Source of the DNA: Chlorokybus atmophyticus
Lineage: Eukaryota; Streptophyta; Chlorokybophyceae; Chlorokybales; Chlorokybaceae
Direction of reading: 5' to 3'
Assembly (NCBI GenBank): GCA_009103225.1
Contig: RHPI01000260.1
Span: 41,570-105,569, forward strand
Length of the DNA stretch: 64,000 nt
The position numbers and the translations under genes were made by a program. Numbering within the stretch: the first letter of the stretch is position 1; each line of letters starts with the position of its first letter. The notes under the pieces were generated by a model, which saw only the letters and a program-made list of their open reading frames with translations, was not told the DNA's origin and searched no databases. This document shows, one piece after another, positions 1 to 10,837 of the stretch.

Positions 1-1380
1 GGGGCAACGCTATAAGTTCAACCTTCAACCCCGCGACTCCCTTAGGCGGATTGATACGAACCCTAGCTGGTATGCAAAGTCTCGTTGTTGCTTGATTCGG
101 ACGTTCACAAACTCCTTGCGACCAACAACGCTTGCATTTTCATGCAGTGCAAATGTGGCTGTCTTCATGCATGTGAATAACGAAAACTCGTCAAAGCTGT
201 CAAATCAATGTACATGCTCATATGCATATAATGTCATTCACAACAAGAGCCACTCTTGTGGCAACACTTCTTGCGACTGATATGCCACATTACGATCGCA
301 CACACATGAAGCTATATTGCAGTCAATGATATTTTTAAGCATTCGCCACATATAACTTACAGCAGAGTCGATATCAACAAATACTAGTTGTTACGAGCAC
401 ATTTTGTGGAATGCATGCAATGTTTATTTCGTGCAAGGCGCTGAGACTCTAACACATCACGTAATGATGTACAAATGCAACATGTTTTCAACACCGCATG
501 GCCGTCCATGGGTAACCAATCATATGAGCGCAGTGTTTGATTTTTGGTGTAAGCAACCAACTATGGAATGGTAAAAATACTATGGACAATACTGTGCCAC
601 ATGGATGCTCAATGCTTTAGCAATGCCTTAAGTATCCGTATAATAACGTTAGTAGGAGCATATGACACGCAATGCACACATGTACTTTATGCTAACATTG
701 CTTGCGTCAAGTCAAATGTTAGAGGTTAAGGCTTGATAGTCATTATCATTAAAAGAAGTAATGTAACATATGACGTAATTATTGCGCATTGACGCGTGGG
801 CATCAACCGTCAGGAAAACATATTGTGCAGAAGATGACACTGACAGTGATGTATTAAATGATTACCGCAAAGACATGTACATTACAACCCATAAGTATTT
901 ACCAGCTGCCTCGGGTTGTAACTTCAATACAATCATACAAACCTTGTTAATAGCAACATTAATGCACTCCGTTGACTTTATGATCATCAAAGCTAAAGGT
1001 TGAAATAAAATTAAACCCGTATCAGTAAGTTTTGGTTGTAATTTATGTGTCTTTACGGTATTGATGGGTGGGCATCAAGTTGAGGCCATCAGCCCTTCCC
1101 AACTAGTGGGTTAGTTAACATTCTGCGCGGGCTGACCTCATTCAACCCCACTCAACTGTGTGTATATCAGAGCAGCACGATATTGACATTGGCAGTGTCG
1201 TTGCCAACAGCACCAATTTAAACTCTGCGGCATTGTCAACGACGGCGGCGGCGGAGTTGTCACCTAACTAGAGATAGCTCAGCGCAGGAGGCTAGTAACA
1301 AGTGGTGGCAACGTCAGCTACATCACCTCAAGGTGTAGGAAGAGCGGCTTCCACGGCAGCAGGGAGCAAGATGAGGCCAG
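1..1380. other. AT-rich spacer, no gene seen
   Basis: Only short open frames of 60-75 codons lie here. None has a recognisable domain or convincing splice structure. The stretch is AT-rich up to about 1100 and then more GC-rich. I see no RNA gene or transposon coding sequence. Confidence 0.5.
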
Positions 1381-1391
1381 GAGCGCGCGGC

Positions 1392-1912
1392 TGTAACAAA
1401 CCACTAGGCCACAAAAGCACGAAGTGTGTTTTGTGGCCATTGTGGCGTTATTATTTAGTCGTCCGTGACATTCCTCTCCACTTAGGCATTTAATGTCCTC
1501 ATCAGAGGTGAGTTTTTACAGGGCTTCTCGTCACTGAGCAGTGGAAGCGATTTTTGCAATTATCACTGAGCAGTCGCAGCGCGCATTGCGCCGCAGAGTG
1601 ACCGACTGTCAGTCGCCGTTAGGCAAGTCGCGCGGTACTACCCAGCGGCGGCTCCAGGTACGCGCGACGCGTCAGAATGTCCGACTGTTGTTACGCAAGT
1701 TGCGCACTGACGCGCGACCCATCATGGATCAATAACAACAACCTCAAAAATCCTTCTTCTGGTCTGCCGCCCCCAGGCGGTTTCGACCTCAGGACCTTTT
1801 CGGTCTCAAGCTCCGATGACCAATGTAACAAACCACCAGGCCGCAGAAGCACGAAGTGTGGTTTGTGGCCATTGTGGCGTTATTATATATATACTTGGTC
1901 GTCTGTGACAGC
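1392..1912. repeat. Two direct copies of an 85-base block
   Basis: A block of about 85 bases beginning TGTAACAAACCAC occurs near 1392-1476 and again near 1826-1912. Both copies contain AGCACGAAGTGTG, GGCCATTGTGGCGTTATTAT and end near GTCGTCYGTGACA. Within each copy ACAAACCAC faces GTGKTTTGT, so the block could fold into a hairpin. It could be the end of an unknown mobile element or a local duplication; no transposase lies between the copies. Confidence 0.65.
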
Positions 1913-1933
1913 GGCGACGGCAGGAGGAGGAGG

Positions 1934-3640
1934 AGAGAGGTGGTGTCATGGATGTGCGGAGGCAGAGGATGTGCTGGTTGTGGAGAGGGCGGAGAGGGAG
2001 GCGGCGTGCTCCCGCGCGGACATGCTAAGGCGCGAGCTCATGGAGTACAAGCGATGCATACGCATCCTCCACCAGAAACATGCCATTCTGGTAGTGGTTT
2101 GTTGGGAAGCGTGCGTCCGTGTGTGACTTTGTGTTTATGTGTATATGTGCACACGGGAGTAGGTGAACGTGTGTGCGTGCATGTGGGTATCCTGCATCCG
2201 CAACAACAACGCGCAATAGCCAAGGCAACCAACTCAAAGCGTATGTTGCATCCCGACTGTCACGTCACTTGTGTCTTTTTTGTTGCTGGCAGATGGCTGA
2301 TCTAGAGGCGGCGTGCAAAGCTCTGGAAGCCACTGAGGCCCAGCACACACGCACCAAGCAAGCCTTACAGAAAGAGCATGAGGTCGCATGATTGCAATTG
2401 ATATTTTTGTTTGTTGTTGCTGTTGTAGTGGTCAGTTTTGTTGTTGGCGAGCTGAATAAGTGTTGCAGCGGCTGAGCAGGCGTGCAAGGGGCTCGCGCAA
2501 CAATACCATGAGCTGAGGCAGCAGCTGGCGGAAAACGAGAGCAAGAATTTGGCCGTAAGTGCATTTCGCTTTGTTGCACTTCTTTTTAAGGCATATCACG
2601 CTTCACACTATGCGCTGATGCCAAGGGTTGTGCTGTTCTAGCCAGAATGTCTGCCTTAACACACGTTGCTACTTAAGCACAGGATTTTGAAGTGGAGTGC
2701 AAGATTCAACTCGTAGAGCAAAAGGCCAACAAGTAGCTCGAGTGCGCCAAGCTGTGCCCATTCGATACACTTGTGTCGCAACATATCCTCAACGTACACA
2801 GATGCTGCTTGCCCACATATGCATAAATTGCAACGCGACATGTCTGGAAACATAAATACAATGAGCTGTGGGCAAAGCTGAAGAGCGAAGCTGCAGGGTC
2901 TGAGAAAGAAAATGCTGGTGCAGCGAAGGCCGATAGAAGCCTGCGGGCCGAGCTCAAGGCATGCAAAGTGCACGTGCGTTCGCAAGTCAAGGAGTTGGCG
3001 AGTACACGCGCACATGCATGCATACACACACGACTATGAATAATTCGCCATTGGTTTGGTCTTTGTGAGTTTTGCAGCTTTTAAGGCAGGAGGAGGTGTT
3101 CCGTGCGCTTAAGCGCCAGGTAAAAGCGGGTCGCAGCTGCTTCCAGGGATTTTGACAAGCACTGGCAGCTTTTCGATCTAGAGTTCGAGCTCCATTTCTC
3201 GAATGGCAAGAATCAGCTACTTGCTGAAAAAGTAAGGGGCAGCATCCTTGTTGTACAATACGCATATAAATCAGCATATAAATCGCATGCGTTTGTAGAG
3301 GCATATGTCTTGCGCATAAGACATGGTCATGTGATGAGGTCTCTCCACCACAGGTGCAGGAACGTGAAGCGCAGCTTACGAAGCTTACGAAAACCACCAA
3401 GCGAGCTGCCGTGCAGTTTGTGCAGTCATTGCCATTGACGGCCGTGATCAACGTGCTGGTGGTGCCCAAGCTGTCCCCATCGCGTCCAAAGCAAGGTGCT
3501 GAGGCACTTGACACGCCTCCCCGTGACAAGCCATCCAAGATGAACAGTGCTGCAACTAGCCGACACAGCCTGCATGCATGGAGCGAACAGTGCATCACTG
3601 CTACAAAGGCGAGAAAGAAACATGCAGATTTCAACTGTTT
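1934..3640 (+). pseudogene. Unidentified coiled-coil protein gene, probably broken
   Basis: Several exon-like segments read in the plus direction encode charged, heptad-like sequence typical of a coiled coil: 1940-2085 (contains AEREAACSRADMLRRELMEY), 2293-2391 (MADLEAACKALEATEAQ), 2467-2553 (AAEQACKGLAQQYHELRQQ), 2683-3000, 3078-3120 and 3355-3640. Most are followed by GT and preceded by AG. The segment at 2683-2850 and the one near 3150 contain in-frame stops, so the gene looks decayed, or my exon borders are wrong there. No motor, kinase or other domain is visible, so I give no function. The part after 3355 is basic and probably disordered. A long minus-strand frame over 2987-3634 is most likely antisense noise. 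Confidence 0.4.
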
Positions 3641-3719
3641 TCATGAGGTAGACAATTGGTATCTATGGCATTTGTGCTGTGTGCGGTTGTTTGTAGTGGA
3701 AAATGTGGTATGCTAATTG

Positions 3720-4959
3720 TGTTGCTTCACACAAAAACACCATCAGTGCATCATGCAGTACGCAATCCCGTGCTTGCATTTGTGATAGACACTCTCACAA
3801 TTGCAGCCCTTTTGCCAAATCTCAACGTCTTAGCTTGCGTCGCATACCCTTACACAAGAGCACATGGCCGCAGCAACTCAGGGAGATTTTTGCCGTGCAT
3901 GCCAAGGTCTACGGCCTTGGTACGGCTGACAAAACCCTAAGTATGCAGTGGCAAAGGCAGCTGCGACAGCAGTTGTCATGGTGGCGGAGGTTGGGAGCGG
4001 TGGCGGGGGGAGTCTGCTGGTCGTTGTGGTCATCAACGTGGTCCTCAAGGCTGACTCTACTGGCTATGTGGCACGTAATGCATGCTTGTAGACTGACAGG
4101 GTTGGGCAGTAGAGTAGTGAAGTAAGTAGTAGGTAGTGTGCACCTAGCCCGGTGGTCGTGATAGAGGTAAATGTGGTTAAGTGTCTATGCATGTGTCGTG
4201 CATGTTGCATACATCACGTGCATATTCTGTACACTCTGCCGTTTCGCAGATTGCACAAATTGTACCCATACCATACAAGCACAGTCGAGGGTAAAATGGC
4301 ATGGCTGCTGTGCACTGTGAGCAGCAAGTTTCCGCAAGCAGCTCATGAAACCTCACACCAAAGACAGGCAAACGCCTGCACAACTACTGCACTCCACCTG
4401 TCGCAACGGATTATTGACGCAATCAAAACAGTTCGGTACCTACATTGTGTCACAAAGTGCAGCGGCGATACATTAGACTACGCCTAACATGAACCACCCG
4501 CACGCGCATAATTGTTCACGCTGATGCTGCTCAACGAGGAGTAACAGTCAAGAGCAAAAGGTGTAACAGTTAAGACCCTGCGCCAGCTGCAGTGTTGATC
4601 AAGGTCTTTTGGGCAGCTTGAAAGCATCGGAGTCTCTAAGTCACGCTAATCTGCTTCCAGCGATTACACCCCATGCCCATGGCCAAGCGGCCCGCAAAAC
4701 CTCACTGACTTGCAACCACCGACCTGCAAGCTGTCAGAGCCACCCAGCTGCTGCTTGCATGGATAATGTCGCATGTATATGCACGCGAAACTTTCGTCAT
4801 CTTTAGTGCAGCTTGTTGCTTGAGGCCATGCAAGTCGTTCAGGCCCTCTGCTGTGGGTGACATCAAAATTCCTCAAGGGGCTTGTAGCCTTGCCTGATGA
4901 AGGTTGCCTTGTGTGACGTGCTGACTCTGCAACTCCCAATGACCCAAGCGACGAGATGA
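3720..4959. other. Spacer, no supported gene
   Basis: Short open frames occur on both strands but show no domain or consistent exon chain. A TGG/GTGG-rich stretch near 3970-4030 and scattered TG/CA runs are the only notable features. The right end is the 3' flank of the minus-strand helicase gene. Confidence 0.45.
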
Positions 4960-7900
4960 TCAACTTCCCTTCGCACGGTAGAACGCCTGACCACGGGCAG
5001 GACCACCTCGACCACCACGAGCATTCGAGGCCTGGCCACCCCGAGTGTTTGGAAAAACAGCAGCCGGCACTGGGGGCTGTACCGCCTGGCGGAACGCGTT
5101 GAGGCTGAAATCCCCGCCGCGCCCACCTTTTGCAACTGGTCTGGTATTGGTGATGTGATTTGTGCCGCCTCGTGGCTGGGGTCTTTGTAGTATGGCTGCA
5201 GGTGGCGACGTGCGATGAGGTGGGAGGATTGGCGCGGGCTGCGGGCCCCTATGTGATTCATTAAGCGAATCACTACCTCCTTCCAGAGACAATATCGCTG
5301 CAGCGGCCTGGACCGCAGCAATGTGGTCTGCAGGCATGAGACCTGCCGGGTCTTGAACCTGCAAAGGCAAATGTTGGTGCATGTTACAAGCAGACCATGC
5401 AACACATTTACAGAACAACAAAACTGCATGTGCAGCTGACTTTACTGCTCGACAGGTACCTTTCGTTCAAACACCTGTAGCAGCCGCTGCCGAAGGTAGC
5501 ACAGCTGGTGTGCAACCGCGGTTGGCAGTGTAAAGTGCAGCCAGTCATCCACAGAGATGAGTGACATGGAAGCATCAGAGGCATCGGCTTCCATCATGGG
5601 CGTATCATGTCCGGTGTCAGGGCTGCTCGGTGTAATGGTGAGCTTGGCTGCGAACAGTATGAAAGGGTGGGGCTGCACGAGCGTGCTGCTGCGGACATTA
5701 AGCATGGACTCCCCTCTTGTCAGCTCATCAAAGACGAGCAGGCTGGCTTGTTGGTCCGCTGCGCTGTTGGCTTCCAGCTTTATGTTCACGGAGTGCTGAT
5801 GGATGCGCACCTTTTCGCCCTTCTTCGTGACCATGAACGTCCTCCCGCTGTTGCTCGTCACTTTGCCCACGAGTGGGTACGTGCCAGCCGCGAGAACGGC
5901 CCGCACCAGAGTGCGGTCCTGGCAGTTCTGGTTCACGGCCTGAAGGTAGCGAGGCACGAGTTGGAGATGCTGCATCTCTTGAGTCAGCTGCTCCCTCGTG
6001 TCGCTGATCCACTGCATGCTGGCGCTTGATAAAAAGTTTTGGTTGCAAAACATCTGATGACAAAGCCTGTGTCAGTCCGCAACATAAACCACACAGTATC
6101 AAGTACATATGTACACAAGCATACCTGATCATGACCGCGACTTCTAGCATGCACCCATTGCTCAAACGCAGCAGATATTGCCAGCTGGTCACTGTTGCCA
6201 CCATACATGTTGGACATCTTTTGCCTTGCTGCGATGGCCTGTCGCCTCTGATCATTACTGATGGGCAGGACAAATGGGTCTTTTTGCGAGTGTGCGCAGG
6301 CTGCGGTCAGGAGGGGATCAAAGCACTGGAAGATGACCGCAAACAGCAGCATTTTGCCAATGCGCGGGTGTAGAGGAAGGGAGGCTAGGTGCCTGCCCAG
6401 ATCTGTCAGTCGCTGCTTGCCGTCAATGGCACCAATGTCCTGCAGAGTGCTCACGGCGTTTTCTACAGCTTTGCTGATGGGCGGTTCGACCGCCTTTGCT
6501 AGGAACTCCTCAATGCGAGTGTGGGGTGCCAACAATTTCACCTGGTGGACAGAAACACAGTCGTGGTATTCTGCGGCATGGCAGTGACAGCGACACAAGC
6601 AAGGTGCCCTGGTCAGCTCATGCAGTTATCATTTCTTGCTACTACAGGAGACAAGAAAGATTATCCTAATTGTACATAACCAGGGGCAGGAGGGTTGAGG
6701 TACCTGCAGGCACAGCTCTTCCAAAGGAGTTCGCTTCAACTCAGGTTGATTGAATTCAGCGTGCGCTTTGCTTCGGGCTCTGGAGTACATATGGTAGCAA
6801 ACACCTGGCCGTACTCGACCAGCACGCCCTCTGCGCTGACGCTCGTTAGCTTTGGAAGTCCACGTCATCTGCAGGGTGCTGACGTTGGTGTACGGGTCAT
6901 AATTTTTCTCCTTCTGCTTGCCGCAATCGATCACAAACACCACGTCGTCTATGGTGATGGCTGTCTCCGCTATGTTAGTGGCAAGAACAATCTTGCGCAC
7001 GCCGTGCGGCGGCCTCTCAAACACGCGCTTCTGCTCTGCTGTCGCCACTCTCGAATGCATCAAGAGGATAGAGAATTTGCTGCTTTTGAAGGTTGAACTC
7101 GATGCCAAGTTGTCACGCAAGCGCGACATCTCATCCCAGCCAGGGAGGAAGACAAGAATTGCTCCATCTGGTGCTAAATTGGCACCTCCCTGTGCAGCCT
7201 GTGGAAACAACCACTGCTGAGCTCCTATGGCAACAGCTGGCATAATCATCCACTAATTGCCAAACAGAGGACACACAGCAAGGCTAAATTGCATGCCATA
7301 GTTACACAATACGTGCATGCTGATTTGTGTGCACATCAATCCAGCATCAGAATCTTGCCCTAACCTGCCAGCCGCCACCGCATATGTACTCCAGCAACAT
7401 CTCAATCAGATTCAGATCAACTTCGTCCATGTTAGTGGATGCCTGAGGCAATTGCAACGTGTGTCAGCAACGGTTGCAACCCTGCCCTTGCTGCATACCG
7501 AACTGTGTCACGCAGCAGCACCTGGTATTTGCTCAAGGCGTCAGCAACATTTGCGGCTCCATGCGATCGCTCAACCTCTGCAGCATGCTCCTTGACCATG
7601 ATGTGCGCCTCTTCCTGCCCGAATATGTACGCCCAGTCTGTAGCGCTTGAACCTACATGCATGCCGGTTGTTAGACACTGCGACGTCGAGAGGACTTGAA
7701 CCCACCACAACTTTACGCCATATGCAGTGTAGATTCTCACCGTTGTAAGCCTTCAACGATACATCAACTCCTTGACTGAGAAGCCAGGCAACCACCTCGC
7801 CCTTCCCCTTGCCAGCAGTAACCATCAACGCTGTAGCTCCAGTTTCGGTGTGCTGATAGTCCAAAGGAGATCTCCCTCCAGCAAGACTGCCAGACTCCAG

Positions 7901-10379
7901 CCTGTCTTTAACGCCGGCGAGCAACTCATCAAAGTCAGCATCACGTGCCTGCACACAAATGGCGGGCAAAGGCACGGATATCACTATAGATGCAGCATCG
8001 CCTTTGTTAGACGTAATAAGTGTGCGCGCGCGAGCATGTGCAAGTGGCCGTACCTTGAGCCAGGCATTCTCGAGGAGAGCATCCATAGCGGCATCGGACA
8101 CAACCTCCGAGGTCCCCTCGCCTTGCAGGTACTCGCCACTGGCGGCTTGAGGGACGCTGCCCACAAACCCTGTTCGCGCTAGCACATCTTCTAAGAAGTA
8201 CGATCGTACCTGCATGCATTGTGACCTCGTACCCAACTCGGACAAGACAACACAACAGTGCCTATGAGACACATGGCGACCATGAAAATGCCAAATAAGT
8301 ACCAAAGGCACTTACCGGATGGGTAAAGCCTGGAACGCGCACTATGGGGCAACCTCCAAAGTAGGACGAAAACAACTCAGCATTGAGCGTGGCACTCATC
8401 AACACCAAACGCAGCGAGGGCCTCCTCTTAAGAAGGTCCCTAAGCACAATCAGCATGAAGTCTGCAAACCTATCGCGCTCATGTATCTCATCAACGATGA
8501 TGTGTGTGACACCCTCCAACGGGTCTCTTCGCACTGGCTTGACGCCGGGCAGCTGATGGTCGTGCTGGCTTGTAATTGTTAACTTCCTCAACAGTATTCC
8601 GTTGGTACAGAAAGTAAGAACAGTGTTGGATGACACCTGCGTATCCAAGCGAACCTGCATCCAGCAGCATTGAGTCCTCTGCTGGGTAAGGTGACAATGA
8701 TGCATTTCGACATGTGCCGGGTTGGGTAAGCTAACTGCATGTGGTGTTGACTTCTAGCAGCACCAATACAGCCCTACCTGATAGCCAATGCTGCTATCTG
8801 GTTTCCCAACAACTTCACCAAACTCCGTTGCCACCCGCTCAGCCACAGAAATGGCGGAGATGCGGCGAGGCTGTGTGCAGATTATTTTGGCTGGCATCTG
8901 TCGGCTCCACGAGTCTTCTAGGATGTACTGAGGAATTTGAGTAGTTTTGCCACAACCCGTTTCGCCGGCAATCAGTATCACCTGATTGCTCTGCATAGCC
9001 GCGAGCACACTGTCACGCATGGCATAGATGGGGAGAGCTCTGCGCGCTTCGTCCAGCTGTAACAGATGCCGAGACCCCTGAATCTTGGCACGGTGTTTGT
9101 GCCACTTGAGGGCTATTCTGCCACGCTCCTCATCTGAAAGCGGAAGCGGGCCAGCCTCCGGCCCGCTGGATGAGTTCTGCTCCAGCAACCCATCTTCTTC
9201 ACCGTCGGTGGCATCGCAGTCCATGTCATCGGTGGATGGTGAGATTGCAGCTGAAACAGCTGCCAGCTCTGCAGGAGTGGGTGGGACACGCGAAAAGAGG
9301 TCGTCGAGCTCGCGCCTTGTTTGCGCTGAGACGCTCAACTCGGTGGCGTCGCGCGTATGCACTGCCTTATTCCGCTCTTTAAACACGACAACATGCCTGT
9401 CTTCTCCCTTGCTGCGGACATGTTCACACTGTTGTTACCAGCTGGTGCGTTGGGATGCATGCATGTATGGTATGGGACAGCATGATCAATCAAGCAAGGC
9501 TTGTACCAACCCATAGCTCTTGGAGGAGAACCCATACTTCTTGCATTCAGAGTGCACCACTGCTCGGTCGTCATTATTAAGACCAGGCTCGAAGCTCAAT
9601 TCTGCCAAGCACAACACAGGCTCGGTAAACGCTCAATGCACACGACGCAACGCTTCCATAGTGTCATAGTTGTCACAACCTCAAGCTGGCAGCGAGCTAA
9701 GCACATATCAAGCAACAACATGCCAGCATGCAAACCGCTTGTTGCCAACAGTACATAACGCATTCACCCTTCCAACGGTGGACTGGACTGCTACCTACTG
9801 CTTGCCTCGACTGGACTGCTGACACCTACTGCCATGAAGTAAACGCAGCAACAAACAACTGAGTTCTTTATCCCCATTTCCGTTACTGCATGCAAGCGCC
9901 CTGAATCAACGCTGGTAGAACAAGCTGTTAAAGTGTCAAGTAAACGCCGTGATTCTTTATATATACTTGAGCAGTCGCAAAGCCCACAGCTTGACGAATG
10001 GCTGATCAGATTGGAATCTAGCGATCGCTAATCAATGTTTTTTCGTTCACCACAATACTTGAGATGTGTGTCTACAACTGGTGGTAGTATTGCTGAGTAT
10101 AAATATTGGTGAATTGCAATGACAGTGCAACGCTCATGTGCCTGTCTCATCGCTCTGCTGGAATCGCTCCAGACGTTCAGAGATAGAGATCCTCGCCGTC
10201 TCTGACACCGGCCTGAGGCCAGCAGGAAACATTCCGCCCGCAACGCCGCCCCCTCTATCTCCACGTACGCCCCGGCCACCGCCGCCGCCGCCCCGGCCGC
10301 CACGCGGGCCGCCGCCCATGGCTGCCGCAAACACTGCCACGTGGCAGCACTCGTCACCCCCCGCTCTAGCTATAAACAA
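4960..10379 (-). CDS. R3H-DEAH-ankyrin RNA helicase (DExH6/NIH/YTHDC2 type)
   Basis: Twelve exons join in phase to about 1259 codons: 10379-10142, 9601-9511, 9411-8778, 8654-8316, 8209-8054, 7948-7741, 7652-7522, 7442-7365, 7198-6704, 6541-6125, 6053-5460 and 5358-4960. The order is a Gly/Arg-rich start, an R3H domain (about residues 70-120, with [12 protein letters not shown]), helicase motif I GETGCGKT (about 259), DEIH box, SAT, an inserted ankyrin-like segment (about 490-570), motif [11 protein letters not shown], motif [10 protein letters not shown], then HA2 and OB-fold regions and an RGG-rich tail. R3H plus ankyrin repeats inside a DEAH core is the signature of plant DExH6/NIH and animal YTHDC2; no YTH domain is seen. 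It should bind and unwind RNA using ATP. Translation may start at the ATG at 10379 or at 10319. The first intron appears to use a GC donor. The gene is divergent from the ANKRD13-like gene. Confidence 0.93.
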
Positions 10380-10837
10380 AGCATGAAAAACTATTCACAA
10401 CGAGTTTGCAATCCGATGACTTTGAACTAATGTTCAAATGTGCAAATGTACAATATTGCACTTTTGGCGCTTTCAGCTGCGGTCGGATTGACGAGTTGGC
10501 AAAAATCAAACATACAGAGTGGTCAAAGTACCCGAAAGGACAGCTTGCTTGCTGTATTTCAGCGTGTCTGTTCGTTGAGGAGCTTTCTGGGCAGGTGGCG
10601 GCAGGGGTGTGGGGCGGAGGTGTTTGTGGTGTTGTCGGCGTGGGCTGTGTGCGGTCTGGGGTTAGAGCAAGCCGTCTTGGGGTGGGACCACTGAAGGTTA
10701 GGGTCTTTTTGGCGCCAAGTTGACAGCTGGAGCTACAGGCTAGGACGGCGGCGGCGGCGGCGGCGGCGGGGGCCCACTAGCAGGCTGTCACTCCGCAGCG
10801 AGCCGCAGGCGAAGAAGCTGTCGCATCTCCAGCCAGG
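10380..10837. promoter_or_regulatory. Shared 5' region of helicase and ANKRD13-like genes
   Basis: About 460 bases separate the two divergent start codons, so both promoters must lie here or in untranslated leaders. Just upstream of the ANKRD13-like start is a GGC trinucleotide run (about 10744-10769), probably in its 5' leader. No certain TATA box can be assigned. Confidence 0.5.
10744..10769. repeat. GGC trinucleotide microsatellite
   Basis: About eight consecutive GGC units lie 70 bases before the ANKRD13-like start codon, so probably in its 5' untranslated leader. Confidence 0.85.

Noticed and set aside
2987..3634. 215-codon minus-strand frame with Cys-rich protein
   Set aside because: No domain; it overlaps better exon-like plus-strand segments and consists largely of TG/CA-derived codons.
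10138..10386. Pro-rich 82-codon plus-strand frame
   Set aside because: It is antisense to the Gly/Arg-rich first exon of the helicase.
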